This document shows positions 35,507 through 46,070 of a stretch of DNA of 64,000 bases, piece after piece. Under the pieces are notes generated by a model. It was not told the origin of the DNA and did not search any database. It saw only the letters and a program-made list of their open reading frames with translations. The position numbers were made by a program, and so were the translations under genes. Every line of letters begins with the position of its first letter. The stretch's first letter is position 1. Origin of the DNA: JBBROS01 sp963752225. GTDB lineage: Bacteria; Pseudomonadota; Alphaproteobacteria; Acetobacterales; Acetobacteraceae. Location: positions 11,120 to 75,119 of the forward strand of contig CAVVXS010000001.1 in NCBI GenBank assembly GCA_963752225.1, in the 5' to 3' direction.

Positions 35507-36724
35507 TCAGCCGGCGGCAAGGTCGTTGAGGCCTAGCATGGCGAGGAGGAGCGAGGAGACGATGCCGGCGATGGCCACGCCCATGACGACGGTGATCGTC
35601 GGCACGAGAAGGGCGACGAGGCGTTGGACGCCGAGCCGGGTCTTTTCCTCGTGGATCTCGGCGGCGCGGAGGGCCATGGGGCCGAGTTGGGCGGTTTCCT
35701 CGCCGAGGCGGAGCAGGTCGGTGGTGCGGAGCGGAAAGATGCCGCTTTCGCGCAGGGGGCGGGCAAGCCCGGCACCGCCCTTGGCGCTGACGGTGGCCTG
35801 GTCGATGGCGGCGACGCCGGCGAGGTTGCCGACCGCGTCGCGGACGATATTGAGGGCGCCGATCAAGGGGACGCCGTTGATCAGCAGGGTGCCCAGTGTG
35901 CGGGTGAAGCGGGCGGCGACGACTTCTCGGGCGAGGCCGCCGATCACGGGGATGCGGAGCAGGAAGCGGTCGACCTGCAGCCGGGTGCCGGGGCGGCGGA
36001 GGGCTTGACGCAGCAGCAGGCCGAGGATGGCCAGCACGAGCAGGGCGTAGAGGCCGTAGCTGGAGACGGCGTCGCCGGCGGCGATGAGGAGTTGGGTGGG
36101 GCGGGGCAGGACGGCGCCGTTCTGCTCGAACAGCGGCACGAACTGGGGCAGCACTTCGGTCAGCAGCAGGGTGATCGAGCCGAGTGCGACGATCGTGAGC
36201 AGGGTGGGGTAGATCATCGCCGACTTGACGGTGGAGGCCAGGGCGCGCTCGCGCTCCATCAGCGATGCGAGGCGCTCGAGGGTGGCGGCGAGGGTGCCGC
36301 CGGCCTCGCCGGCGCGGACGAGGCCGACGTAGAGGCGGGGGAAGGTGTCGGGCTGCTCGGCGAGGGCGGTGGCCAGGGCGCCGCCGTCGCGGACGGTGCG
36401 GCGGAGCGACTCGACGCAGGCGAGGACGCGCGGGTTGGGGGCGGTTTCGGCGAGGAAGCGGAGGCTGCGGTCGAGGTCCTGGCCGGCGCCGAGCATGACG
36501 GCGAGCTCACGGGTGAGGTCGGTGACGGCTTGGCGGCCGATGCCGCGGCGGCTGAGGCGGAGGTCGAACAAGCGGGATAGACCGCCGCCGGCGGGGGCGG
36601 CGCTGATGGGGATGTTGCCGGCGCGCTGCAAGCGGGCGACGACTTCGGCGTCGGTGGCGGCCTCCATCAGGCCACGCTGGGTTTGACCCGCCGGGTCGAT
36701 GGCGACGTAGCGGAAGGAGGGCAT
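35507..36724 (-). CDS. gspF: Type II secretion inner-membrane platform protein GspF
   Basis: This 405-residue protein has the two T2SF domains and three membrane helices. Marks are SFRYVAIDPAGQTQRGLMEA at the N-terminus, LTRELAVMLGAGQDLDRSL, VRAGEAGGTLAATLERLASL, and the second half RTLGTLLINGVPLIGALNIV ending MLGLNDLAAG. It couples the GspE motor to pseudopilus growth. It starts five bases after the gspE stop on the same strand. No gspG gene lies between gspF and gspH. Confidence 0.95.
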   Translation of the reverse strand: MPSFRYVAIDPAGQTQRGLMEAATDAEVVARLQRAGNIPISAAPAGGGLSRLFDLRLSRRGIGRQAVTDLTRELAVMLGAGQDLDRSLRFLAETAPNPRVLACVESLRRTVRDGGALATALAEQPDTFPRLYVGLVRAGEAGGTLAATLERLASLMERERALASTVKSAMIYPTLLTIVALGSITLLLTEVLPQFVPLFEQNGAVLPRPTQLLIAAGDAVSSYGLYALLVLAILGLLLRQALRRPGTRLQVDRFLLRIPVIGGLAREVVAARFTRTLGTLLINGVPLIGALNIVRDAVGNLAGVAAIDQATVSAKGGAGLARPLRESGIFPLRTTDLLRLGEETAQLGPMALRAAEIHEEKTRLGVQRLVALLVPTITVVMGVAIAGIVSSLLLAMLGLNDLAAG

Positions 36725-36729
36725 GGCGG

Positions 36730-38460
<1,731 letters not shown>

Positions 38461-38520
38461 CAGTTGTGGGTGTTTCTCATCCCATTATACATGGGCGCGA
38501 GGCGGGGTGGGAGTGAAGGC

Positions 38521-39246
38521 ATGGATTGGATCTGGCCGTTGCTGCTCGCCCCGTTCGCCGGAAGCTTTGTTGGTGTGCTGATCCGGCGGCTGCCGCAGGG
38601 ACGGCTGCTCCATCCGGCGCGGTCGGCGTGCGAGCAGTGCGGGACGCCGATCGCGCTGGCGGACCTGGTGCCGATCTGGAGCTATGTGCGGCTGCGCGGG
38701 CGGTGCCGCGCGTGCGGCGCGTCGATTGCGGCGCAGCACTGGCAGGTGGAGGTGGCGGCGGTTGCGGTGGCGGGCAGCGCGGTCCTGCTGGAGGCCGAGC
38801 CGATATGGCCGGTTTGCGGGCTGGGGTGGACGCTGCTGGCGCTAGCGTGGATCGATTGGGATTGCATGCTGCTGCCCGACGTCCTGACGTTGCCGCTGGT
38901 GGTGGCGGGCCTGCTGGTGACGTGGTGGGAGGATGCGCAACTGGCGACCGAGCATGCGCTGGCCGCGGCGTTCGGATACGCGGCGGTGATGCTGCTGGCG
39001 CTCGGTTACCGGCGGCTGCGCGGGCGGGACGGGATCGGCGAGGGCGACGCGAAGCTGGTGGCGGCGCTGGGGGCTTGGGTCGGGTTGGAAGGTTTGCCGC
39101 CGGTGGTGGTGGTCGCCGCGCTGATCGGATTGCTGGCGGCGCTGGTGATGGTGCTGCGCGGCCGGGATGTGCGGGCGACGACGCCGTTACCGTTCGGTTG
39201 CTGCCTGGCCCTCGCCGGTTGGGGCGTCATGCTTGCCGGCAGTTGA
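38521..39246 (+). CDS. Prepilin peptidase (A24 aspartyl protease, GspO/PilD type)
   Basis: This 241-residue membrane enzyme cleaves and N-methylates prepilin-type signals, including those of the pseudopilins here. It has the cytosolic zinc-binding pair CEQCG and CRACG (four cysteines), the first catalytic Asp in DWDCMLLPD, and the second in the GxGD motif GEGDAKL. Both catalytic residues are present. It is divergent from gspE, 60 bases away. Its last 60 bases overlap the convergent membrane-protein gene. Confidence 0.93.
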   Translation: MDWIWPLLLAPFAGSFVGVLIRRLPQGRLLHPARSACEQCGTPIALADLVPIWSYVRLRGRCRACGASIAAQHWQVEVAAVAVAGSAVLLEAEPIWPVCGLGWTLLALAWIDWDCMLLPDVLTLPLVVAGLLVTWWEDAQLATEHALAAAFGYAAVMLLALGYRRLRGRDGIGEGDAKLVAALGAWVGLEGLPPVVVVAALIGLLAALVMVLRGRDVRATTPLPFGCCLALAGWGVMLAGS

Positions 39247-40551
39247 GCCGGCTCGGCGGGTGGCCAGCAGCGGGGGCAGGAGCGTGAGCCAGGCGATGCG
39301 GGCCTGGTAGCGGAGATGCGGCCCGGAGAGGGCACCGGTGGCAGCGGCGTTGGCGAGCAGGGCGACGAGGACGAGGGTGGCCAGCAGGGCGGCTGGACGG
39401 TCGGCGCGCCAGCGCGCGGCCACGACCACCGTGCCGATGGCGGCGATCACGAGCAGGGTCGTTTGTAGCGGGCGGAGCGGGGTAGCCAGCAGCGCCAACT
39501 TGCCACGGTATTGGCGGCTGGCCGTGAGCCGGGCGGCTTCGGCTGCGGGAAAGAACAGCCTGATGCGCGGGAGAACGGCGATCTCGAGGTGGTCGGGCAC
39601 GAGGGTGTCGCCGACCTGCACGAGGTTGAGCTGCTGCAGGGTGTTGCGCAGGGCTGCGGCGAGCACGGCAGCGGGGTGGGCGAGCAGGGTGGCGCGGACG
39701 ATGACGGCGGCCTCGGGGGCGATGCGGGTGGGGCCGTAGCCGTCGGCCCAGACCGGGCCGTAGGGGTCCCACAGGAAGTCGTCGGCATTGGTGGGGAGGC
39801 GGTCGCGCCAGGCGCAGGTGCGCCAGCCAGCGGCGGGGCAGGCGTCATGGATGGTGGCGCGGGCGGGGCCGTCGGCGACCAGGCGGGCGAGGGCGAAGTC
39901 GGCGCCGTAGGGGGAAATCGCGAGCCGGTCGAAGGCGATCCAGTTGGAGGCGAGCAGGAACAGCAGGGCCGCCGCAAGGGGGGTGACGGTCCGTCGCGAG
40001 CTGCGCCAGTCGGCCATGGTGAGCACGGCGATGCAGGCCGCGGCGAGAATGAGGTGGGCGAGGTGAGACGCGATCGCGATCGTCGTCAGGATGGCGGTCG
40101 CGGCGAGGGTGACGGGTCCGACCCGGCGGCGGGCGAGGATGAACAGGCCCAGGACGGTGATCGGGGCGAGGATGTCGGGCATCAGGAGGGAGGCGAACCA
40201 GGGTGCCGCGGTGCCGGCGGTCAGGATGGCGCAGAGCGCGAGATGGCGAGTGGCCTGGGGCGGGCCGAGGCTGGCCTGGGTAAGCCAGAGTGCGGCCGAA
40301 AGGATGAGGCATTGCGCGTAGGCGGCGGGCCAGAGGCTCAGGCCGACGTGGAATGGGGTGAGGAAGGGTCCGTAGACCCAGGGCTTGTCCCAGCCGGCGT
40401 CGGGCAGCAGCGCCTGTTCGAGGAAGCCGCCGGTATCGCTGAACACGATTGGATAGCGGTTCAGGAGGGCGGGCCAGAGGAGTAGAACGGCGCTGCCGGC
40501 GACGGACAGCAGGTTGAGGCCTGACGTCCCGGACTTAAGCTGCGATGGCAA
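39187..40551 (-). CDS. Hypothetical polytopic membrane protein
   Basis: This 454-residue protein has about ten hydrophobic helices separated by a large loop (residues about 205-290) with conserved-looking Trp, Asp and Cys residues (DACPAAGWRTCAWRDRLP). It looks like a glycosyltransferase-C-type or polysaccharide-related membrane protein, but no clear motif settles this. It follows moaE on the same strand by 21 bases and overlaps the prepilin peptidase end by 60 bases tail to tail. Confidence 0.7.
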   Translation of the reverse strand: MPSQLKSGTSGLNLLSVAGSAVLLLWPALLNRYPIVFSDTGGFLEQALLPDAGWDKPWVYGPFLTPFHVGLSLWPAAYAQCLILSAALWLTQASLGPPQATRHLALCAILTAGTAAPWFASLLMPDILAPITVLGLFILARRRVGPVTLAATAILTTIAIASHLAHLILAAACIAVLTMADWRSSRRTVTPLAAALLFLLASNWIAFDRLAISPYGADFALARLVADGPARATIHDACPAAGWRTCAWRDRLPTNADDFLWDPYGPVWADGYGPTRIAPEAAVIVRATLLAHPAAVLAAALRNTLQQLNLVQVGDTLVPDHLEIAVLPRIRLFFPAAEAARLTASRQYRGKLALLATPLRPLQTTLLVIAAIGTVVVAARWRADRPAALLATLVLVALLANAAATGALSGPHLRYQARIAWLTLLPPLLATRRAGSTAGKHDAPTGEGQAATER

Positions 40552-40572
40552 AGTCCCCGCCTTTGATGGCGT

Positions 40573-41049
40573 TCAAAGAGGCTTGGCTTGTTTGCCGTCC
40601 CATCGGGCGGTCGCGTCGTTATCGGCATGATTGGCCGCAACCCAGGCGGTTTCGCCGGAAGCGAACTGCTCCTGTTTCCAGAACGGGGCTTTGGTTTTGA
40701 GCCAATCGATGAGGAAGGCGGTCGAGTTGAGAGCGGCCTGGCGGTGGGGGCTCGCGGTCACGACGAGGACGATCGGATCGCCGGGGACGAGACGGCCGGT
40801 GCGGTGCACGATGGTGCAGCCGAGCAGCGGCCACCGGGCTTCGGCGTCGGCGGCGATGCGTTCGAGGGCGCGCTCGGTCATGCCGGGGTAGTGCTCGAGG
40901 GTCATGGCGGTGATCGGGCGTCCGGCGGCGGTGCCGCGGACGGTGCCGACGAAACAGCCGATGCCGCCGATGTCGACGCGGCCGGCGAGGAGGGCGGCGA
41001 TCTCGGCGCCGGTGTCGAAGGGTGCGTCCTGGACGCGGACCGTCGCCAT
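40573..41049 (-). CDS. moaE: Molybdopterin synthase catalytic subunit MoaE
   Basis: This 158-residue enzyme converts precursor Z to molybdopterin with MoaD. It has the family pattern: GCFVGTVRGTAAGRPITAM, LEHYPGMTERAL, VHRTGRLVPGDPIVLV, ASPHRQAAL and the active-site lysines in WLKTKAPFWKQE. The ATG at 41049 shares a base with the moaD stop (TGATG), so the two subunits are coupled. Confidence 0.95.
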   Translation of the reverse strand: MATVRVQDAPFDTGAEIAALLAGRVDIGGIGCFVGTVRGTAAGRPITAMTLEHYPGMTERALERIAADAEARWPLLGCTIVHRTGRLVPGDPIVLVVTASPHRQAALNSTAFLIDWLKTKAPFWKQEQFASGETAWVAANHADNDATARWDGKQAKPL

Positions 41050-41303
41050 CAGCCGCCGGTGACCGGGGGGAAGAAGGCGACTTCGTCGCCGTCCTGCACG
41101 GGGGTGGAGAGGGAAGCGAAATCCTGGTTCACGGCGGCTCGGACGACGGTGGGTTCGGCGAAGGCGCGGGCGCCGCGATCGTCTCGGGCCTGCAGCCAAG
41201 CGGCGAGGTCGCCGACCGTGGCGACGCCGTCGGGCAGGGGCAGGCGCTCACCGGCGACGCCCATGCGTTCCTTCAGCCAGGCAAAGTAGAGCAGCTCGAG
41301 CAT
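41049..41303 (-). CDS. moaD: Molybdopterin synthase sulfur carrier subunit MoaD
   Basis: This 84-residue ubiquitin-like protein carries the thiocarboxylate sulfur to MoaE. It ends in the required Gly-Gly (PPVTGG) and has LLYFAWLKERMG at the start and VQDGDEVAFFPPVTGG near the end. It is coupled by one-base overlaps both to the upstream lipoprotein gene (TGATG) and to moaE. Confidence 0.95.
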   Translation of the reverse strand: MLELLYFAWLKERMGVAGERLPLPDGVATVGDLAAWLQARDDRGARAFAEPTVVRAAVNQDFASLSTPVQDGDEVAFFPPVTGG

Positions 41304-41923
41304 CAGCGAGGGGTCGGGATGGTTTGCACGGAGCCGTTGGGGTTGATGATGGTGCTGGTGCCGTTGCCGTTGGGGACGATGATGGCGCCCGGACCTTGGG
41401 GGGTGGTGAGCTGGCGGTAGGAGTTGGTGCCGCCGGCGTCGACGGCGGGGCCGCTCGGGGTCTGGATGACCTGGCCTTGCGGGCCGGGGCCGGGGCCGGA
41501 GCGGGGTGCCGGGGCGAGCGGCGGGATGCTGGCGGACGGGGCACCGCTTTGCGGGTTGCCCGGCACGTTGCCCGGGGGCGTGTCGCTGCCGCGCGGGCGG
41601 GGCTGCCGCCCGGCGGGGTAGTTGGGTTGGGCGCCGGGCACGGTGGATTGGGGCTGGCTGCGCTGGTTGTCGCCGTTCTGGATGTCGGCGAGGGTCGGCT
41701 CCGGACCCTGCGGACCGGGCCAGACATTGCCGGCTTCGGGTTGCAGCGGGGTGGGGTCGGGGGCCTGGCCGAGGACACGGCGGACGTTCTCGCTGTCGGT
41801 CATGGGAATGTTGGGGTTCGTGCCGGGAAGCGAGAAGGCATGATCGAGGAAGGTGCCGAATCCGGTGCAACCCCCAAGCAGGAGGGGGGCAAGGATCGAG
41901 GCTGAGAGTGTGGTACGCCGCAT
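41303..41923 (-). CDS. Proline/asparagine-rich lipoprotein
   Basis: This 206-residue protein has a lipoprotein signal (ILAPLLLGGCTGF) and then a low-complexity region rich in Pro, Gly, Asn and Gln, ending in NGTSTIINPNGSVQTIPTPR. No enzymatic domain is seen. The ATG at 41923 is chosen because it places the lipobox correctly. It sits between pgsA and moaD and overlaps moaD by one base, probably by operon position rather than function. Confidence 0.7.
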   Translation of the reverse strand: MRRTTLSASILAPLLLGGCTGFGTFLDHAFSLPGTNPNIPMTDSENVRRVLGQAPDPTPLQPEAGNVWPGPQGPEPTLADIQNGDNQRSQPQSTVPGAQPNYPAGRQPRPRGSDTPPGNVPGNPQSGAPSASIPPLAPAPRSGPGPGPQGQVIQTPSGPAVDAGGTNSYRQLTTPQGPGAIIVPNGNGTSTIINPNGSVQTIPTPR

Positions 41924-41984
41924 GAGGGCTCCTGAAGTGGCCACGCGGCCGGTCTTTGAATCTTGCCCGGTCAAAATGGATTGC

Positions 41985-42608
41985 TCAAGCATCGGTCGCC
42001 GCACGGGGTGCGGCTGGGGGCCGGGGCGTGGCCACCGCGGGCCGGACGGCATGGTGCAGGCCGGCCGTGAGGTAATCCCAACCGGTCCAGAGGGTGAGGG
42101 CTGCAGCGAGCCAAAGCATCATTTCGCCGATCGTGGAGACCGGCAGGAAGCCGATGTGGAGGAGGGTTGCCGAGTTGTCGCCAGCCAGCAGCGTGCCGAG
42201 GGCGCCCATCTGCACACCGGTCTTCCATTTGGCCAGGGCAGTGACGGGGAGACCGACGCGAAGCCCGGCCAGGTATTCGCGCAAGCCGCTGACGAGTATC
42301 TCGCGCAGCATGATGACAATGGCGGGGTAGAGGCCCAAGGCGGATAGCCGCCCTTGGCCGGCGAGCAGCATCAGCGAGGCGCCGACGAGGAGCTTGTCGG
42401 CGATCGGGTCGAGCATGCGGCCGAAATCGGACGTTTGGCGCCGGCCGCGAGCGAGGCGGCCGTCGAAGTAGTCGGTGATCCCGGCCAAGGCGAAGACGAC
42501 GCAGGCGCCGAAGTTGGTGGCAGGCGTATGCAGCGCGACCAGCAGGACCAGCAGCGGGATCGCCGCAATCCTTGAAAGCGTCAGAAGATTGGGCAGGTCG
42601 GTGAGCAT
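41985..42608 (-). CDS. pgsA: CDP-diacylglycerol--glycerol-3-phosphate 3-phosphatidyltransferase
   Basis: This protein of about 207 residues makes phosphatidylglycerophosphate. It has several membrane helices and the full CDP-alcohol phosphotransferase motif D-x2-D-G-x2-A-R-x8-G-x3-D-x3-D beginning at DYFDGRLAR. Start NLLTLSRI is typical. The ATG at 42608 is chosen; one upstream start (42623) is possible. The C-terminal extension is Pro/Ala rich. Confidence 0.93.
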   Translation of the reverse strand: MLTDLPNLLTLSRIAAIPLLVLLVALHTPATNFGACVVFALAGITDYFDGRLARGRRQTSDFGRMLDPIADKLLVGASLMLLAGQGRLSALGLYPAIVIMLREILVSGLREYLAGLRVGLPVTALAKWKTGVQMGALGTLLAGDNSATLLHIGFLPVSTIGEMMLWLAAALTLWTGWDYLTAGLHHAVRPAVATPRPPAAPRAATDA

Positions 42609-42737
42609 CGCGAGGCGCACCATATACTACCGGCGATCGGCGAACAGTGGTCCGGCCGGTCGGGGCCGTTGGACGCATGGCCGCTGCCGCCCACCGGCCA
42701 TGGCGCGGCGCTCGGCCAATATGGCCCGGGTCGCGGA

Positions 42738-42869
42738 TCAGATCACGAGATAGGCAAGCAGGGCGCCGACGAAGGCGAAGGCGGCGAGGAGGAGAATCGC
42801 TCGGAGGGCGCCGGTCTGCAGGTTGGCACCGAGGACGTTGCGGAGGATGGTGTGACTGTCGTTGGCCAT
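42738..42869 (-). CDS. 43-residue single-helix membrane peptide
   Basis: From ATG 42869 the frame encodes MANDSHTILRNVLGANLQTG, then ALRAILLLAAFAFVGALLAY and LVI, ending in TGA at 42738. A polar, amphipathic N-terminus is followed by one membrane helix. The length is below usual cut-offs. Codon use is normal for the genome. It lies 129 bases upstream of pgsA on the same strand and is divergent from the glycosyltransferase; AGTTCCAGCC precedes the start but no clear ribosome site is seen. Confidence 0.5.
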   Translation of the reverse strand: MANDSHTILRNVLGANLQTGALRAILLLAAFAFVGALLAYLVI

Positions 42870-42961
42870 GGCTGGAACTCCGGTCCGTGGCGGCTTGGAA
42901 GGGTCGAGGCCTTATAGCGGCGGAGTTGGACGGCGCGAAGCGAGGCTTTGGGGAGCGGTCG

Positions 42962-43795
42962 ATGCGCGTGGCGGCGGTGACGATGGTTTACAACGAGCCT
43001 CTCTGGGCGCCGGTCTGGGTGCGGCATTACGCGCACCAAGTGGGGGCCGAGAATTGCCTGGTGCTGGATCACGGCTCGGATGACGGAAGCACGGCGGGGC
43101 TGGGGGTTGCGGTCGAGCGGATGCGGCGGTCGGCGCTCGATGAGGACGCGCGGGCGGCGCTCGTGTCGGATTGCGTGGGGGAGCTGCTGCGCCGGTACGA
43201 CGCGGTGGTGCACTCCGACGCGGACGAGCTGCTGATCGCGGACCCGGCCCAGTATGCCGATCTGCGTGCCTATGCGGCGGATGCGGCCGAGGTGACGACG
43301 GCGGTTGGGCTCGATCTGCAGCACTTGCCGGACGAGGAGCCGGCGCTGGAGCCGGGGCGGCCGATCGGGGTGCAGCGGGCGTTCGTGCGGTTCAGCGCGG
43401 CGATGTGCAAGCCGGCGTTGGTGCGGCGGCCGGTGCGCTGGGCGCCGGGGTTCCATTCATGCGACGCACCGCGCGCCACAGGGGCAGTGTACCTGGTGCA
43501 CCTGCGCTATGCCGACCTGGACGCCGGGTTGGCGCGGCTGGCGCGGACGCGGGGGCAGGTGTTCGCGCGGCCCGACACGAACCCGCACCAGCGGGTTCCG
43601 GACCAGGCGTTCGAGACGATGGTGCGGGCAATCGCGAGGCTGCCGCGGACCGAGGGGGATCTGGCGCCGGACGGAGCGCTGGTGAAGCCTTGGATGGACC
43701 GGATGTGGGACGGCTGGAGAGCGGGCGAGGAGCAGCTCGCATTGTCCGGCGACATGCTGTGGCGGTTGCCGGACGAGTATCGGGCGGCTTTGTAG
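42962..43795 (+). CDS. Glycosyltransferase family 2/92-like protein
   Basis: This 277-residue protein has a GT-A-like start (VAAVTMVYNEPLWAPVWVRH), a diphosphate-sugar Asp (LVLDHGSDDGS), a DxD-like motif in VVHSDADELLIAD, and the short C-terminal FHSCDAPRATGAVYLVHLR region typical of GT92-like family members. The ATG at 42962 follows GGGGAGCGGTCG. It probably transfers a sugar to a surface or lipid acceptor; the substrate is unknown. Confidence 0.78.
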   Translation: MRVAAVTMVYNEPLWAPVWVRHYAHQVGAENCLVLDHGSDDGSTAGLGVAVERMRRSALDEDARAALVSDCVGELLRRYDAVVHSDADELLIADPAQYADLRAYAADAAEVTTAVGLDLQHLPDEEPALEPGRPIGVQRAFVRFSAAMCKPALVRRPVRWAPGFHSCDAPRATGAVYLVHLRYADLDAGLARLARTRGQVFARPDTNPHQRVPDQAFETMVRAIARLPRTEGDLAPDGALVKPWMDRMWDGWRAGEEQLALSGDMLWRLPDEYRAAL

Positions 43796-43870
43796 TTTCA
43801 CGTTCCCGTGCTTGGGGGGGAAAGCCTGCCGCGGGTGCGCGTTCGGGTTGCACAGGGACGGGAGACCGAA

Positions 43871-44290
43871 ATGATGCATTCGATGCGCCGGCCACGGGGA
43901 ACGGCGGCCGTTCATCCGGGCAGGCTCGCGACGGATTGGTGGGTGTTGCTGCTGCTGACGCTTGCGGCCGCGGCGGCGGCGATGCCCAGTCTGGCGCAGA
44001 CGGGAACGGCGACGCCCGCGCCGGATCAGACCTTGCCGGAGGTCGTGCGGCCGCGGACGGATACGCCGACACTGCCGCGCGGCAACGATGGGAGCACGAT
44101 GACGCAGCCGCGGAGCGAAGACCCGCAGGTTGGTGGGACAACGAGGCCGATCCCGGATAGCGGGGTGATTGCGCCGCCGGTGTCGGGACTGGGCACCACA
44201 CCGGTCATTCGTCCGCCGGCGACCGGCTCGATGCCGGTCATCCCGCCGCCCGGCACGGCCGGCGGAGAGAAGGGCGTGGTGCCGAAGTAG
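43871..44290 (+). CDS. Secreted proline/threonine-rich protein
   Basis: This 139-residue protein has an N-terminal segment ending in a helix (WWVLLLLTLAAAAAAMPSLAQ) that looks like a signal peptide cleaved after AQ. The mature part is low-complexity, rich in Pro, Thr and Gly. GGGACGGGAGA lies before the ATG at 43871. It has no recognised domain. Its stop lies five bases from the end of the convergent lipoprotein gene. Confidence 0.5.
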   Translation: MMHSMRRPRGTAAVHPGRLATDWWVLLLLTLAAAAAAMPSLAQTGTATPAPDQTLPEVVRPRTDTPTLPRGNDGSTMTQPRSEDPQVGGTTRPIPDSGVIAPPVSGLGTTPVIRPPATGSMPVIPPPGTAGGEKGVVPK

Positions 44291-44294
44291 CCTC

Positions 44295-44657
44295 TCAGCG
44301 CCGGGTCAGCGCGACCTTGAAGTGGCATTTCGGGGTCGTGTAGGTGCCGGCGACGGTGTCGCCGGTGCGGCGGCCTTCGAAGGTCGTGTCGTGCACCTGC
44401 TTGTTGGCGCCGACTTGGGAGCGGTCGGCCCAGATGGCGCCGTCGGCTCCGAGCGGGCCTTGGAGGACCCAAGTGCCCTCGTCTGGAACGAAAGTTGCCA
44501 CCTCGCGGCGGAGTTGCAGGGTGCCTCTGGACGGGGTGCAGCTGGGGCTCGGCTGGTCTGGCGTCACGGGACCGGCATAGAAGCCGTCCGGACCGTCCGA
44601 CCGGGCGCATGCTGTCAGAAGAAGAGCTAGGGCGGCGATGCCGAGCGGGTTGCTCAC
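44295..44657 (-). CDS. Small lipoprotein coupled to dctA
   Basis: This 120-residue protein starts with GTG at 44657 and has a lipobox (IAALALLLTACARS). The mature part (CTPSRGTLQLRREVATFVPD, then GTWVLQGPLGADG and CHFKVALTRR) contains two more cysteines and beta-rich sequence but no known domain. The GTG overlaps the dctA stop (GTGA, 44654-44657), indicating translational coupling. Confidence 0.65.
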   Translation of the reverse strand: MSNPLGIAALALLLTACARSDGPDGFYAGPVTPDQPSPSCTPSRGTLQLRREVATFVPDEGTWVLQGPLGADGAIWADRSQVGANKQVHDTTFEGRRTGDTVAGTYTTPKCHFKVALTRR

Positions 44658-45934
44658 GTCACGGTCAGTTCCGGCGCCACGTGCGAGGCGAGGGTGGCCC
44701 GCGCTTTGGCGAGGTCGAGTTCGCCTTCCCATTTTGCGACGAAGATCGTCGCGACGGCATTGCCGAATAGGTTGGTGATGGAGCGCGCTTCGGACATGAA
44801 GCGGTCGATCGGGAAGACGAGGGCGATCGACTCGACGGGAATCTTGCCGGACAGGGTTCCCAGAGTCGCGGCCAGGGTGATGAAGCCGCCGCCGGTGACG
44901 GCAGCGGCGCCTTTGGAGGTCAGCAGCAGGACGCCGAGGATGGTCACCCAGTCGGTTGCGGAAAGGGGGATGTTGAGCGCCTGGGCGATGAAAGCGATGG
45001 CCATGGTGAAGTAGATGCTGGTGCCGTCGAGGTTGAAGGCATAGCCGAGCGGGACGACCAGGCCGACGAGGGGCCGGGAGCATCCCATTGCCTCGAGCTT
45101 CTCCATTAAGGTGGGCAAGGCGCTTTCGGAGCTGCTGGTGCCGAGGACGATGAAGAACTCTTCCTTGAGGTAGCGCAGAAGCTGAAGCAGGTTGAGGCCG
45201 CAATAGGCCATCACCAGCGAGAGCACGACGAAGATGAAGACGGCGCAGGTGGTGTAAAAGGCGAGCATCAACTGAAGCAGGTTGACCAGGGTGCCGGCGC
45301 CGTAGCGGCCGATGGCGAAGGCCATGGCGCCGAACGCGCCGAGCGGGGCGACGCGCATGATGAGGGCGACGACGCCGAAGAAGGCGCTGCTGGCGAGGTC
45401 GAGGATGCGGACGAGCGGCGCGGCGCGTTCGCCGATCTTGGCTAGAGCGATCCCGAAAATGACGGCGAAGAACAGCACGGGGAGGATGTCGCCCTTGGCG
45501 AAGGCGTTCACGACCTGGTCGGGAATGATGGCGATCAGGAAGTCCTGGACGGATTGGTGACTTTTCGGGTCGACGTATCGGGCGACAGAAGCGGTGCTGA
45601 TGGTTTTCGGGTCGGCGTTGACGCCTGCGCCCGGGGCGTAGAGGTGGCCGACGGCAAGGCCGACGAGCATGGCGACCGAGGTGAGGACCTCGAAGTATAT
45701 GATGGCCTTGATGCCGATGCGGCCAACGCCGGCGGTGTTGGTGAGCTTGGCGATGCCGACGACGACAGTGAGGAAGATGATCGGAGCGATGATCATCCGG
45801 ACCAGACGCACGAAGGCGTCGCCAAGCGGCTGCATCTGCACGGCGATGTCGGGGTAAAGGTGGCCGAGAAGTGCGCCGGCCACGACGGCCACGAGCACCT
45901 GAATGTAGAGGGACTTAGACCCGGTTATCGTCAT
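44654..45934 (-). CDS. Dicarboxylate:cation symporter, DctA/GltP family
   Basis: This 426-residue membrane transporter has the family's helices and hairpins, with the substrate-site sequence SSSESALPTLMEKLEAMGC (HP1), GYAFNLDGTSIYFTMA in TM7, and the second hairpin ALLLTSKGAAAVTGGGFI in effect. It imports C4-dicarboxylates (or glutamate/aspartate) with protons or sodium. The ATG at 45934 has GGGAG ten bases upstream. The coupled lipoprotein follows. Confidence 0.93.
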   Translation of the reverse strand: MTITGSKSLYIQVLVAVVAGALLGHLYPDIAVQMQPLGDAFVRLVRMIIAPIIFLTVVVGIAKLTNTAGVGRIGIKAIIYFEVLTSVAMLVGLAVGHLYAPGAGVNADPKTISTASVARYVDPKSHQSVQDFLIAIIPDQVVNAFAKGDILPVLFFAVIFGIALAKIGERAAPLVRILDLASSAFFGVVALIMRVAPLGAFGAMAFAIGRYGAGTLVNLLQLMLAFYTTCAVFIFVVLSLVMAYCGLNLLQLLRYLKEEFFIVLGTSSSESALPTLMEKLEAMGCSRPLVGLVVPLGYAFNLDGTSIYFTMAIAFIAQALNIPLSATDWVTILGVLLLTSKGAAAVTGGGFITLAATLGTLSGKIPVESIALVFPIDRFMSEARSITNLFGNAVATIFVAKWEGELDLAKARATLASHVAPELTVT

Positions 45935-46070
45935 CGTTGCAGAGCTCCCGTGCGGGTGCGCTTAGCGGATACGTGGGGGTTTGGCGAGGGGCAGGTGGTC
46001 TGTTCGGCGCGGCCGGAGATGGTCTAGGAAGTGTCGGGGCCGCGTTGCGGCTGAAGTGGTGAGGGTGTGG

